DNA of 59,639 nt from Acidimicrobiaceae bacterium (GCA_003138855.1 PLHF01000147.1:1-59639), one strand, 5' to 3'; positions 1 to 8,944 are shown, counted from the first letter of the stretch. Program-made: numbers and translations. The notes: generated by a model from the sequence alone, not told the origin.

Positions 1-25
1 GGACGGCCGTGATCGGAGTAGCCAT
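1..25 (-). CDS. 5' end of a minus-strand gene cut by the left edge
   Basis: An ATG on the minus strand at 25 begins M-A-T-P-I-T-A-V and then leaves the window. A perfect Shine-Dalgarno GGAGGT (complement of 32-37) sits 6 bases before it, which is why I call a start here despite seeing only eight codons. The product cannot be identified. Confidence 0.5.
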
Positions 26-120
26 GCTGATACCTCCGAAGATCTGGTGAGAACGCCCCAGATCTCCCCAGGAGCGTGGCGGTTCAAGAGGAGACGGAGC
101 GGGCTCAGTAGCCCCTCGAG

Positions 121-368
121 TCAGAATCCACTTCTCTCGGTGAAGATCGTCCAGGCCGCATCTACTGCGGCATTGGGATCGGCCTCGTTGTCACCTGCAC
201 GTCGAAGGTCGTCGGCAGCCAGTGACGCAGCCTCCGGATTCGGTTCCGGCTGTTCCAAATATGGAGTGTTCGGAGGTGGGTCCTTGGAAGTGACCCCGTC
301 ATCCCGAACGGGCGCCGTCGGCTCATGCTTCTCGGAATCAAGTGGTGCCCCCGTTGACCATGGAGTCG
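121..368 (-). pseudogene. Acidic hydrophilic tail segment, possibly the frameshifted C-terminus of the membrane protein at 369-626
   Basis: This reading frame has no ATG, GTG or TTG of its own near its beginning. It encodes a Pro/Glu/Asp-rich soluble sequence ending E-R-S-G-F. It begins just where the neighbouring two-helix membrane protein stops, one frame away. The acid-rich composition looks protein-like and unlike an opposite-strand shadow. Either a single-base frameshift (real or an assembly error) split one gene of about 165 codons, or this part is not translated. Confidence 0.25.
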
Positions 369-626
369 TCAGTGGTTCTTGGACTTGGGACTGGAAACCC
401 GGGCAACGGCACCGATCGCCGGTGCCACGGTCAGCCACAACCCGATGGTCACCACCATCGACGACACGTACCCAAACGGGAGAATACCGACGTCCTTGTA
501 GACGATCCCTGCGAAGATCATCAGCACCCACGCACTCACGAAGAACATCGGCCCAGCCGCCACCACTTTGACGAAGTCGCTCAATGGACACACCTCCTCT
601 CCGTCATCGTAGGGACGCCAGACCAC
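369..626 (-). CDS. Small two-helix membrane protein, function unknown
   Basis: The 85-residue product has two hydrophobic stretches, at about residues 19-44 (rich in V/A/F/L/I) and 50-75, separated by a short V-Y-K-D turn, and a basic C-terminal end. It looks like a small integral membrane protein. I do not recognise a family. It lies between the alpha/beta hydrolase upstream and the gene that starts at 25, all on the minus strand. The C-terminus may continue in another frame (see 121-368). Confidence 0.45.
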   Translation of the reverse strand: MVWRPYDDGEEVCPLSDFVKVVAAGPMFFVSAWVLMIFAGIVYKDVGILPFGYVSSMVVTIGLWLTVAPAIGAVARVSSPKSKNH

Positions 627-793
627 CGCTCAGTAGGGCCAAACGTCATGAACACGGCCAAGTGCAGCTCATCGAGTGGAGGCAAGCGCCCCAGGGCAAT
701 CGGGGCAAGTCTTCAACTTCAGAAGGCGGTTCCCGAATGTCGGGTCGGCGTGGCACCTCGGAACCTCGCGGACGCGTCGAACGGCCCCAGCCT

Positions 794-1660
794 CTACCGC
801 GAGCCACGCACATGGTCGTAGAAGTCGCCAAGCGTCTTGGCATAGCCGGAGGGGTTCTGTAACCAGTGGACGTGACCGGAATTCTCGAGCGTCACCTGAT
901 GGGCCATGGGGAACCGGTTTCTGACGACATCGGTGCCGTCTCCGAAGATGTCGAAGGCACCGTAGAGGACGAGCACCGGCCCCTGGTAGCTCGACGTGCC
1001 CTCGAGCACTTGCGGGCGCTCCTTGGAGAGGGCCCTGTCCGTCTTCATCATCGCGACGGGGGAACTGCCGGCGAGCCACTTCGGATCGGGATCGGGTGCG
1101 GATTCGGGGTCCAAGAAGTAGTTGTGCCAGGTCTCAGTCATCACGTGACGCATCGACCACGCGCCGATCGAACCAGGGACGACCAGGCCGGAGCCGTAGG
1201 CGTAGAAGCGGACCATGCCCGCGAATCCCGCCCGGGCATGTTCCACACGGAAGGACTCCCGCTTGGTTCGCCTCCAGTCGCTGCCCACACCGAGCGACGA
1301 GCTGGAGAGGGCCAGGCTCGTGACCCGCTGAGGGTAGGCCGGGGTGTATGCCTGAGCGAGGAGCCCACCCCAGGAGTGCCCGAGCAGGTGCCATGAATCG
1401 ACGCCCATGAGCGTCCGGATGCATTCGACATCTTCGAGGTAGGCAGCCAACTCGTAGCGCCCGTCGAGGCACGTCGACTCGCCGACTCCGCGCTGGTCGA
1501 AACTGATGCACCGGAACTCGGGAAGCATCGGAGCAGTTGACGATTGCATGTAGTCCGGCACGCCCGGGCCTCCGTGCACCAAAAGGAGCGGTTCGCCATC
1601 GCCACGGTTCTGCTGGACCGAAAGGACCGCACCGGGCGATTCCACCGAGAAGTGACCCAT
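794..1660 (-). CDS. Alpha/beta hydrolase, prolyl-iminopeptidase-like
   Basis: This is a 288-residue soluble alpha/beta hydrolase. The oxyanion motif H-G-G-P-G lies near residue 30, F-D-Q-R-G-V-G-E-S near 54-62 and the nucleophile elbow G-H-S-W-G-G near 94-99, so Ser at about 96 is the likely nucleophile. An acidic residue in F-D-I-F-G-D near 240 and His in S-G-H-V-H-W near 263 could complete the triad. HGGPG followed by DQRG and GHSWGG is the signature of the prolyl aminopeptidase (S33) branch. That branch also contains lactonases and esterases, so the substrate is open. The ATG at 1660 has no strong ribosome-binding site. Confidence 0.8.
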   Translation of the reverse strand: MGHFSVESPGAVLSVQQNRGDGEPLLLVHGGPGVPDYMQSSTAPMLPEFRCISFDQRGVGESTCLDGRYELAAYLEDVECIRTLMGVDSWHLLGHSWGGLLAQAYTPAYPQRVTSLALSSSSLGVGSDWRRTKRESFRVEHARAGFAGMVRFYAYGSGLVVPGSIGAWSMRHVMTETWHNYFLDPESAPDPDPKWLAGSSPVAMMKTDRALSKERPQVLEGTSSYQGPVLVLYGAFDIFGDGTDVVRNRFPMAHQVTLENSGHVHWLQNPSGYAKTLGDFYDHVRGSR

Positions 1661-1868
1661 GAGACCATTGTCGGAGAGGCGCCTTCATCACGACAAGAGC
1701 CATCTGACCCTTCCTTTCACGGACATGGGTCCCAGTTCGACGGATTGCGGCACCTCTGTCGGACAGGTGCCCCACTGTGCCGGGAGTCCGACGGCTCCAG
1801 GTGGGACCGAACGCGGGGTCAGTGGGGCGTTCGGCGGCCTTCGGGGCGAGCACCGGGTCCGCCGAGGA

Positions 1869-2882
1869 CTACGGCTTCCCCACCGTGACGTTGCCGACTT
1901 GATCGACGGCGACACAGAAGGAAGCAGTGGGGCACGAAACGGAGGTGAGCCGTCGGCCGGCATCGATATCGGTCCGGGTCCAGGAGCCGTTGTACCACTG
2001 GTCCACCCCTCCGGAGTCATCGACGGCCGTACAGGAGGAAGTGGTCGGGCAGGAAACACCGGTTGGGGAGATGCCGACTGTGGCGCCCGAAGCCTCACCA
2101 GGCTCCATTCGAGACGGAGCGGACCAGGATTGGCCGTTCCACCGGAGAGCCTCGCCCGACTGATCGACCGTCGTGCAGAAGGCGGCCGTCGGGCAGGAGA
2201 CCCCGGCGAATGAGGAGGCGGCGCCGTACGGAGTGGGCTGGGTCCATTGCTGACCGTTCCACTGCGAGATCCCACCGGATACGGAGATGCAGAACGTGGA
2301 GGAGACGCAGGCGATTGACGATACGGAACCCCAGTCTCCGCTGGTTCCCTGCCATGACTGACCGTTGAACGCGAAGGCGTTTCCTTCGGCGTCCACTGTT
2401 GCGCAGTAGCCGGAGGGCGCACACCCCACTGCCTCGAGGCCAACGGCTCCACGAAGTGTGGTGGGGGTGGACCAGTCCTGACCGTTCCAGCTGACCACCT
2501 GGTTCCCGGCGGTGGCTACCGCCATGCAGATGATCGGGTTGGCGCAGGAGACCGAGACGGCACCCGAGCCGATCGGCTGGCCGGCGGTTGGGTCGGGGCC
2601 CGTCCAGCTGGTGCCGTCGAAGTGGTACGCCCTACCGATGTCGTCGAGGGCAATGCAGGAAGTGGGGCCACCACAGGACACCGCCGCCAATCCGGTGCCC
2701 TGAGCGAGGACGTGGGGGCTGGCGAAGTGCAACGGCCCAGATCCGTCGACAGTCGACGAGGGGGGGGACTTGGCAGTGGATGTTGTCGGCGGGGCGGTCG
2801 ATTTCGTGGCTGAGCCCGCCCCACAACCGGCCAGAGTCAGCGCGACGCCTATCAGTAGTGGGATCCAGGATGCCGGGCGCAC
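1869..2882 (-). CDS. Secreted lipoprotein with seven paired-cysteine repeats
   Basis: The 337-residue product begins with a lipoprotein signal peptide. A hydrophobic segment ends in the lipobox L-A-G-C at about residues 18-21. A Ser/Thr/Pro-rich linker follows. From about residue 60 there are seven repeats of roughly 37 residues with the pattern V-S-C-x(5)-C-x-A/T-V-D-x-x-G, then W-N-G-x-x-W. Each repeat carries two cysteines, and the last lacks the W-N-G half. Seven such units suggest a beta-propeller anchored on the outer face of the membrane, with one disulfide per blade. That fold is inference. The start is GTG at 2882 with AAGGTG upstream. The function is unknown; ligand or polymer binding is plausible. 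Confidence 0.75.
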   Translation of the reverse strand: MRPASWIPLLIGVALTLAGCGAGSATKSTAPPTTSTAKSPPSSTVDGSGPLHFASPHVLAQGTGLAAVSCGGPTSCIALDDIGRAYHFDGTSWTGPDPTAGQPIGSGAVSVSCANPIICMAVATAGNQVVSWNGQDWSTPTTLRGAVGLEAVGCAPSGYCATVDAEGNAFAFNGQSWQGTSGDWGSVSSIACVSSTFCISVSGGISQWNGQQWTQPTPYGAASSFAGVSCPTAAFCTTVDQSGEALRWNGQSWSAPSRMEPGEASGATVGISPTGVSCPTTSSCTAVDDSGGVDQWYNGSWTRTDIDAGRRLTSVSCPTASFCVAVDQVGNVTVGKP

Positions 2883-3086
2883 TTCACATCACCTTGCTGG
2901 CCGGATGTTCGGACGTTGTGTACGACGCCACTGTAAGCGTCATCCAAAACGGGGTTCGTTCAACGGAACGGACACACTGGCGAACGCTTGTGGCCGGCGC
3001 CTTCGGTTTTGTGAAGTCCGGTGGACCTGCAACACGTAGATGTCCCCGATCTCTGATCGCCGGTGCCGCCCAGCAGACAGTGCTGC

Positions 3087-4121
3087 CTACAGGGCCAGCT
3101 CGGCGATGGTCTGGAGAGTGTTGGTGTCACCGGCCACCAGCAAGGTGGTGGCGATGGACTCGCGCCAGCCCTCGAGATCGTCGCGGATCTTCTCCTTCGG
3201 GCCGATCAGTGCGGTGTCCTCGATGAGCGCCGTGGGGACCGCCGCCGCGGCCTCGTCCTTGCGACCGTCGAGGTAGAGCTCCTGGATCTTGGTGGCCTCG
3301 GCCTCGTACCCCATGCGGGCGAACACGTCGAAGTGGAAGTTCATCGACTTGGCTCCCATGCCCCCGATGTAGAGGGCGAGGTAGGGGCGGAAGCTGTCGG
3401 CCGCTTTCTCGACGTCGTCGTCGATCAGGGTCGGGGCGAAGGCGATGACCTCGAAATCGTCGGCCGTATGTCGCGCGCCCGGACGGGCGAACCCTTCGGC
3501 CAGTGCCGGCTCGAAGGCTTTGACCGCGTTGGGCGAGAAGAAGATGGGGAACCAGCCGTCGGCGATCTCTGCGGCCAGCGCAACGTTCTTCGGTCCCTCG
3601 GCCCCCAAGATGATCGGGATCTCCTTGCGCAGGGGATGCACGATGGGCTTCAACGGCTTGCCCAGTCCGGTCCCACCCGGGTAGGGGAGCGGGTAGTGGG
3701 GGCCGTCATTGGTGACCGGCGTCTCGCGTGCGATGACCTTGCGCACGATGTCAAGGTACTCCCGGGTGCGTGCAAGCGGCTTCTCGAAGGACTGCCCGTA
3801 CCAGCCCTCCACCACCTGGGGTCCGGACACGCCGAGCCCGAGGACGAAGCGCCCGCCGGACAGGTGGTCCATGGTGATCGCAGCCATGCCCATGGCCGTA
3901 GGGGTGCGTGCCGACAGCTGGCACAGCGCCGTGCCCAGGCGGACCCGCTCCGTACGCGAGCCCCACCAGGCCAGGGGGGTGAGGGCGTCGGATCCGTAGG
4001 CCTCCGCCGTCCAGATCGAGTCGAAGCCGAGCCGTTCGGCTTCCGCCACCAGCTCCGGGGCGTTGGCCGGCGGGCCCGAACCCCAGTAGCCCAGCTGCAT
4101 TCCGACCTTCATGTCCTTCAT
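3087..4121 (-). CDS. LLM-class F420-dependent oxidoreductase, Rv3520c-like
   Basis: The 344-residue protein belongs to the luciferase-like monooxygenase family. Its start M-K-x-x-K-V-G-M-Q-L-G-Y-W-G, the W-G-S-x-T-E-R-V-R-L-G-T segment, the D-H-L-S-G-G-R-F-x-L-G-L-G-V-S-G-P-Q block and the later L-G-A-E-G-P-K-N-V-A-L match what I recall of the actinobacterial Rv3520c subgroup (TIGR03559). These are predicted to use coenzyme F420 and are linked to sterol gene sets in mycobacteria. I chose ATG at 4121, preceded by GGGAGGG. A longer reading to 4220 would only add translated direct repeats. It is the last gene of a leftward group P450 - LLM - LLM. The substrate is unknown. Confidence 0.85.
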   Translation of the reverse strand: MKDMKVGMQLGYWGSGPPANAPELVAEAERLGFDSIWTAEAYGSDALTPLAWWGSRTERVRLGTALCQLSARTPTAMGMAAITMDHLSGGRFVLGLGVSGPQVVEGWYGQSFEKPLARTREYLDIVRKVIARETPVTNDGPHYPLPYPGGTGLGKPLKPIVHPLRKEIPIILGAEGPKNVALAAEIADGWFPIFFSPNAVKAFEPALAEGFARPGARHTADDFEVIAFAPTLIDDDVEKAADSFRPYLALYIGGMGAKSMNFHFDVFARMGYEAEATKIQELYLDGRKDEAAAAVPTALIEDTALIGPKEKIRDDLEGWRESIATTLLVAGDTNTLQTIAELAL

Positions 4122-4179
4122 GGGTTCCCTCCCTGGTGCGTGATCTCCCGACCCTAGCGTCGGGCAGTTTCCCGGCCCA

Positions 4180-4220
4180 ACTACCGGCTCGGCCACGGGC
4201 CCGACTACCGGCTCGGCCAC
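4180..4220. repeat. Two 17-bp direct repeats in the gap between the LLM genes
   Basis: The 17-mer actaccggctcggccac occurs at 4180-4196 and again at 4204-4220. It sits in the 106-base gap between the stop at 4228 and the start at 4121. It explains the repetitive N-terminal extension seen if the downstream gene is read from 4220, so that extension is probably not translated. Confidence 0.7.
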
Positions 4221-4227
4221 TGGCCAG

Positions 4228-5121
4228 TCAGCCGAATGCCTCGATGATGTGCTCGGCGAACCCCTCGCACGCCGCCAGCCGCGCCACGTGGATCGACTCG
4301 GGCGTATCGCCCTCCTTGGCCCGCACCGCCATCCAGGGAGCGCACAGGAGGTCGGTGACCCCCGCGTCCTCGAGTCGGTGGTACAGATCGAGGTCGGGCA
4401 TGGCCCGGACGGCGATGTAGATGGAGAAGGGATCGTTCTCCCTGCCCTCCCGCTTGAGGGCGTCCTTGATCCGGTCCACCTGGGCGAAGGCCTCGTCGGG
4501 AGGTGCAGCCCCGGTATTGATCCACCCGTCGCACAAGGTGGAAGCCCGCTTCAGCGCCGGCTCCGAGTCCCCTCCGCAGAGAATCGGCACCGGCTGGGTC
4601 GGCGCCGGGTTCATCTGGCACGGAGGCACGTCGTAGTGGGTGCCGTGGTACTCGACCCAGCCGCCTTGCCAGAGGGCCCGGAGTGCCGGGATCATGTCGT
4701 TCAGCCGCTTCCCCCGGGTACGGAAGTCCTGGCCGGTCTGCTCGAACTCCTCCTCGCACCAGCCCACACCCACACCCAGCCTGACCCGGTTGTGGGAGAG
4801 GACGGCCGTGGTCCCCACCGACTTGGCCACCGTGATCAGGTCCCGCACCGGAGCGATGTAGATCCCGGTGGTGAAGGTGAGGTTGGTGGTGACCCCGGAC
4901 AGCGCGGAGATCACGCACATCGGGTCGGGCCACGCGGTCTCCTTCTCCCAGAACGGCGCTCCGTCCGGCGCCTTGGAGTAGGTGTAGCGCGACGCCAGGT
5001 CGCGGGGGTTGAACAGGTGGTCCGACAGGTAGACGCCCGAGTACCCCATGTCGTCGCACGCAGCCGAAAGCCTGAGGATCTCGTCGGCAGGCAGGAAGGT
5101 GACCGCTTGATGGAAGCGCAT
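4228..5121 (-). CDS. LLM-class oxidoreductase, TIGR03619-like, probably F420-dependent
   Basis: The 297-residue TIM-barrel protein shows luciferase-family landmarks: Y-L-S-D-H-L-F-N-P near residue 34, L-T-F-T-T-G-I-Y-I near 84, V-R-L-G-V-G-V-G-W near 117-125 and a C-terminal D-G-W-I-N-T-G. It resembles the actinobacterial TIGR03619 set of predicted F420-dependent oxidoreductases. The start is ATG at 5121, 34 bases after the P450 stop, so the two genes are probably cotranscribed from the promoter near 6460. The position next to a sterol-type P450 suggests oxidation of a steroid or isoprenoid intermediate, which is inference from context. F420 rather than FMN is also assumed from family. Confidence 0.82.
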   Translation of the reverse strand: MRFHQAVTFLPADEILRLSAACDDMGYSGVYLSDHLFNPRDLASRYTYSKAPDGAPFWEKETAWPDPMCVISALSGVTTNLTFTTGIYIAPVRDLITVAKSVGTTAVLSHNRVRLGVGVGWCEEEFEQTGQDFRTRGKRLNDMIPALRALWQGGWVEYHGTHYDVPPCQMNPAPTQPVPILCGGDSEPALKRASTLCDGWINTGAAPPDEAFAQVDRIKDALKREGRENDPFSIYIAVRAMPDLDLYHRLEDAGVTDLLCAPWMAVRAKEGDTPESIHVARLAACEGFAEHIIEAFG

Positions 5122-5155
5122 GGAGGGCGCCCGCTTTCTGAAGTGGTGGTGCCTG

Positions 5156-6385
5156 CTACCGGACGACCGGAGCCGACGGGGCGAAGGCCACGGGGATGTG
5201 CTTCACCCCGTTGATGAAGTTGGAGCGGAGTCGCTGCACCTCACCGTCCAGCCGTATGTCGGGTATGCGGTCGAGCAGGCGGTCGAACATCACCCGGATC
5301 TCCATCCGGGCCAGGTTCGCCCCGAGGCAGAAGTGCGGCCCCCCGCCCCCGAAGGCCATGTGGTTGTTGGGCATGCGCCCGATGTCGAAGGCGTCGGGGT
5401 CGGTGAAGACCGACTCGTCGCGGTTGGCCGAGATGTGCCAGAAGACGACCTTGTCGCCCTCTGCGACCTTCTGGTCGCCGATGACCACGTCGGCAGCCGC
5501 CTGCCGGCGGAAGTGCATGACCGGCGATACGTAGCGCAGCATCTCCTCGATGGCCGATGGCAGGAGCGACCGGTCGGCGCGGAGCCGCTCCCACTGGTCG
5601 GGATTGGCGAAGAACGCGACCATCGCGCCGGAGATCAGGTTACGGGTGGTCTCGTTGCCGGCCACCGCCAACAGGAGGAAGAAGAGGTCGAGCTCCAGCT
5701 GGGACAGTTGGTCACCGTCGATCTCCGCCTGGGTGAGCACGCTGAACAGGTCCTCGTGGGGATCGATCCGCTTCTTGGCGCACAGCTCGTCGGCATAGGC
5801 GAACAGCTCCATGGAGGCCTGGGTGCTCGACTCGGGCGAGATCTGGTATTCGGGGTCGTCGGAGCCGACCATCCGGTTCGACCAGTCGAAGACCAGGTGT
5901 CGATCCTCTTGGGAGACGCCCATCAGCTCGGCGATGACCTGCAGCGGCAGTTCGGCCGCGATCTGCTCGACGAAGTCGGCGGAACCCTGCTCGCATACGC
6001 TGTCCAGGATCGAATCGGTGGAGGCGATCACCTTTGCCTCGAGGTCCCTGATCATCCGCGGGGTGAACCCCTTGTTCACCAGGCGCCGGTAGCGGGTGTG
6101 CATGGGCGGGTCCATGTTGAGCATCATCATGCGCTGCTGGCCGAGTATGTCGTCGTCGAAGTCGTGGAAGAGGGTGGCCGCGCGATAGGACGAGAAGTGC
6201 TCGTGGTCGCGATTGACGGCCACGCAGTCGTCAAAGCGGGTGACCGACCAGAATCCCTCGGCGTAGCCCTCGGGGTCCGGGTGCCACTGCACCGGTGCTT
6301 CGCGACGTAGGAAGGCAAACCAGTCGTGCGGCACCGAGGCCACGAAGTTGCCCGGATCGCACAGGTTGATGTCGTCGAGTTCCAT
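5156..6385 (-). CDS. Cytochrome P450, CYP125/CYP142-like sterol side-chain oxidase candidate
   Basis: This soluble bacterial P450 of about 409 residues has the I-helix oxygen-activation motif A-G-N-E-T-T-R-N near residue 245, the K-helix E-x-x-R in E-E-M-L-R-Y near 285 and the haem-binding loop F-G-G-G-G-P-H-F-C-L-G near 340-350 with the cysteine ligand. The M-L-N-M-D-P-P-x-H-T-R-x-R segment is typical of the CYP125/142/124 group that hydroxylates the terminal methyl of cholesterol-like side chains. Mycobacterial cyp125 heads the igr operon, and here the gene is divergent from the same gene set. I prefer ATG at 6385, which has GGGGGA 7 bases upstream. ATG 6415 or TTG 6451 would lengthen it. 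A KstR-like box lies at 6461-6474. Confidence 0.87.
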   Translation of the reverse strand: MELDDINLCDPGNFVASVPHDWFAFLRREAPVQWHPDPEGYAEGFWSVTRFDDCVAVNRDHEHFSSYRAATLFHDFDDDILGQQRMMMLNMDPPMHTRYRRLVNKGFTPRMIRDLEAKVIASTDSILDSVCEQGSADFVEQIAAELPLQVIAELMGVSQEDRHLVFDWSNRMVGSDDPEYQISPESSTQASMELFAYADELCAKKRIDPHEDLFSVLTQAEIDGDQLSQLELDLFFLLLAVAGNETTRNLISGAMVAFFANPDQWERLRADRSLLPSAIEEMLRYVSPVMHFRRQAAADVVIGDQKVAEGDKVVFWHISANRDESVFTDPDAFDIGRMPNNHMAFGGGGPHFCLGANLARMEIRVMFDRLLDRIPDIRLDGEVQRLRSNFINGVKHIPVAFAPSAPVVR

Positions 6386-6460
6386 GATTTCCCCCAGCTC
6401 GAAACGGTTCGACATCGCCGGACGGCCACAGCGGCCACTCCTCGGCGGCAATGACGTTTC

Positions 6461-6474
6461 TAGAACGTGTATCA
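6461..6474. promoter_or_regulatory. KstR-like operator, one mismatch, at the P450/chsE2 divergent promoter
   Basis: TAGAACGTGTATCA fits TNNAACNNGTTNNA, the box of the TetR-family sterol repressor KstR, with one mismatch (A for the third base of GTT). A second, overlapping imperfect dyad runs from ACGTTT at 6454 through TCTAGAACGT. The site lies 76 bases before the P450 start and 213 before chsE2, suiting shared control. Function is inferred from sequence and context. Confidence 0.5.
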
Positions 6475-6686
6475 GTTATCATAGGGCAGCCGCACCGGGC
6501 CTCCAACGGGATTGGACTCGGTGGCGTTCCGAAAGAAGGCTTGGCCGTGTCGGGGCAGGGGGGTCCACCAGGGCGATGGCAGCCCACCGACCCCGGTGCC
6601 CGGTCGCTCGCCCGGTCGTCGTGCCGGTGCCGGCCGCCGCGGCCGGACGGGGACCAGAAGGCTAAAGAGTGGAGGGATCACACGTC

Positions 6687-7847
6687 ATGCACCTCGAGGA
6701 GACTCCCGAGCAACTGGCACTCCGGGCCGAGTTGAGGGGCTACTTCGCCCAGCTGCTGGGCGAGGACGTCCGCCGGTTGCTCGACACCGAGAGCGAGGGT
6801 GGCGAGACGTTCCGCCGGATCGTCCGCCAGATGGGCGCGGACGGATGGCTCGGCATCGGTTGGCCGAAGGAGTACGGCGGCCAGGGGCGACCGGCCACCG
6901 ATCAGTTCATCTTCTTCAACGAGGTCCAGCGGGCGCGGGCGCCGTTCCCCTTCGTGACTCTCAACACCGTGGGACCCATGCTGATCAAGTACGGGACCGA
7001 CGAGCAGAAGAAGTTCTTCCTCTCGGGTATCCTCGCCGGCGAGATCAACTGCGCGATCGGCTACACGGAACCGGAGGCCGGCACCGATCTGGCGTCGTTG
7101 CGCACGCGGGCCGTGCTGGACGGCGACGAGTGGATCATCAACGGGAACAAGATCTTCACCAGCGGCGCAGACCAGGCCGACTACATCTGGCTGGCGGCGC
7201 GCACCGACCCCGACGCCCCCAAGCACAAAGGGATCTCGATCCTCATGGTGCCGACGTCGTCGCCCGGGTTCTCGTGTACCCCGATCGTGACCGTGGGCGG
7301 CGTGGCCACCACGGCCTCGTACTACGACGGCGTACGCGTGCCCCGCTCCTCCGTCGTGGGCGAGGTCAATGAGGGCTGGCGCCTCATCACCGGCCAGCTC
7401 AATCATGAGCGGGTGGGGCTGGCCGCGGTCAGCGCCCTCGCCTACCGGCTGTGGGACGAGGTCGCCGAGTGGGTGGTCGACCAAGAGCTGTGCGACGTTG
7501 GGTGGATTCAGGAGGACCTAGCCCGCACCTACGCCCTGCTCGAAGCCCAGAAGCTGCTCAACTGGCGCATGACGGCGGCAGTGGCCGACGGAACACTGGG
7601 ACCGGCCGACTCGTCGGCCGTCAAGGTGTTCGGGACCGAGTCGACCGTCGAGATCTACCGCAGGCTGTTGGGCGTCGTCGGTGCCGCCGGGTACCTGAGC
7701 CCAGGCTCTCCCGGGGCAGTTCTCCACGGTGAGCTCGAGCGCGCCGGACGCCAGGCCCAGATCAACACGTTCGGTGGAGGCGTCAACGAGATCCAGCGGG
7801 AGATCCTGGCCATGGCCGGACTGGGCATGAAGCGGTCGTCCCGGTGA
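6687..7847 (+). CDS. chsE2: Acyl-CoA dehydrogenase, FadE29/ChsE2-like, for sterol side-chain degradation
   Basis: This is a 386-residue acyl-CoA dehydrogenase. The N-terminal T-P-E-Q-x-x-L-R-A-E-L-R-x-Y-F, the G-W-P-K-E-Y-G-G-Q-G block, the flavin-site segment G-Y-T-E-P-E-A-G-T-D-L-A-S-L near residues 125-138 and the C-terminal I-T/N-x-F-G-G-G-V-N-E-x-x-R-E match FadE29 (ChsE2) of M. tuberculosis as I recall it. FadE29 forms an alpha2beta2 enzyme with FadE28 and dehydrogenates 3-oxo-4-pregnene-20-carboxyl-CoA. The partner subunit is two genes downstream. I chose ATG at 6687 with GGAGGG upstream; a GTG at 6669 is less likely. It is the first gene of a tightly overlapping operon. Confidence 0.9.
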   Translation: MHLEETPEQLALRAELRGYFAQLLGEDVRRLLDTESEGGETFRRIVRQMGADGWLGIGWPKEYGGQGRPATDQFIFFNEVQRARAPFPFVTLNTVGPMLIKYGTDEQKKFFLSGILAGEINCAIGYTEPEAGTDLASLRTRAVLDGDEWIINGNKIFTSGADQADYIWLAARTDPDAPKHKGISILMVPTSSPGFSCTPIVTVGGVATTASYYDGVRVPRSSVVGEVNEGWRLITGQLNHERVGLAAVSALAYRLWDEVAEWVVDQELCDVGWIQEDLARTYALLEAQKLLNWRMTAAVADGTLGPADSSAVKVFGTESTVEIYRRLLGVVGAAGYLSPGSPGAVLHGELERAGRQAQINTFGGGVNEIQREILAMAGLGMKRSSR

Positions 7848-8944
7848 GCGAGCCGGACCCCGCTGCGGATGCCTCCGCCTCGACGGAAGGAGGGCCGTCC
7901 CTCGACGGGCGGCTCCAGTCGTTCGTCGGCCTCTCCACCGGCCCGACGCATCGGGCCCCCGACCCGGTCAACCTGCCCATGATCCGGCACTGGATCGAGG
8001 CCATGGGCGACCGGAACCCGGTCTACGTCGACGAAGAGGCCGCCCGCGCCGCCGGGTTCGCGGGGATCATCGCCCCTCCCACCATGCTGCAGGCGTGGAT
8101 CATGCGCGGCCTACGGACCAGCCAAGAGGCCGACGAGGCCCGTGCCCGAGGGGTCGAGACGCCGGGGTCGCCCAACGACCAGCTGATGGCGGTGCTCGAC
8201 GAGGCCGGGTTCACCTCGGTCGTGGCGACCAACTGCGACCAGCACTACGAGCGACCGCTGGTGCCCGGTGACCGGCTCGAGGCGACCTCCACCATCGACG
8301 CGGTCTCAGGAGAGAAGAAGACAGGGCTGGGCGTGGGCCACTTCATCACCACCCGGCTCGAGTTCACCGATCAGGACGACCAGGTGGTGGCCACCATGCT
8401 GTTCCGGATCCTCAAGTTCAGACCCCGCCCGCCGGCCGGGTCCAGAGAAGCGGCGGCGGCTCCGGGCACCCAGTCGACTCTTCAGGCCCCACCGGCCGAG
8501 CGCCCGAAGCGTCCCCGGCCGGCCCTCACCCAGGACAACAGCTTCTTCTTCGAGGGGGCCAGGCAGCACAAGCTCCTCATCCAGAGGTGCGCCGAGTGCG
8601 GCACCCTGCGACACCCCCCCCGGCCATCGTGCGCCAACTGCCGCTCGTTCGACTGGGACACCGTGACGGCGTCCGGCCGGGGCACGATCTACAGCTACGT
8701 GGTCAACCACTACCCGCAGGTGCCGGCGTTCGACTACCCGTTGGTGGTGGCGCTGGTCGAGCTCGAGGAGGGCACCCGGTTGGTGGCGAATGTCTCCGGC
8801 ATCACTCCCGACACCGTGGCCATCGGGACGGCCGTGCAGGTGGGGTTCGAGGCGTTCGACGACGTGCTGACGCTGCCGGTGTTCCGACCAGTGGTGGCGT
8901 CGGCCGCAAGTGGTGACGCGAGTGGCGAGACGAGGAAGAGCTGA
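7844..8944 (+). CDS. chsH2: ChsH2-like fusion: MaoC hydratase domain plus DUF35 zinc-ribbon/OB domain
   Basis: The 366-residue protein has a MaoC-like hot-dog domain at about residues 20-190 (M-G-D-R-N-P-V-Y near 55) and a C-terminal DUF35 domain at about 225-350 with a zinc ribbon C-A-E-C-G and C-A-N-C. This is the architecture of Rv3542c (ChsH2). Its MaoC half pairs with ChsH1 to hydrate the delta-17(20) enoyl-CoA, and its DUF35 half pairs with Ltp2 for the retro-aldol step. The usual hydratase histidine in the first motif is Tyr here, consistent with catalysis being supplied by the ChsH1 partner. The Ala/Pro-rich linker at about 190-225 makes it longer than the roughly 311-residue Rv3542c. 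GTG at 7844 overlaps the previous stop by 4 bases. Confidence 0.88.
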   Translation: MSEPDPAADASASTEGGPSLDGRLQSFVGLSTGPTHRAPDPVNLPMIRHWIEAMGDRNPVYVDEEAARAAGFAGIIAPPTMLQAWIMRGLRTSQEADEARARGVETPGSPNDQLMAVLDEAGFTSVVATNCDQHYERPLVPGDRLEATSTIDAVSGEKKTGLGVGHFITTRLEFTDQDDQVVATMLFRILKFRPRPPAGSREAAAAPGTQSTLQAPPAERPKRPRPALTQDNSFFFEGARQHKLLIQRCAECGTLRHPPRPSCANCRSFDWDTVTASGRGTIYSYVVNHYPQVPAFDYPLVVALVELEEGTRLVANVSGITPDTVAIGTAVQVGFEAFDDVLTLPVFRPVVASAASGDASGETRKS

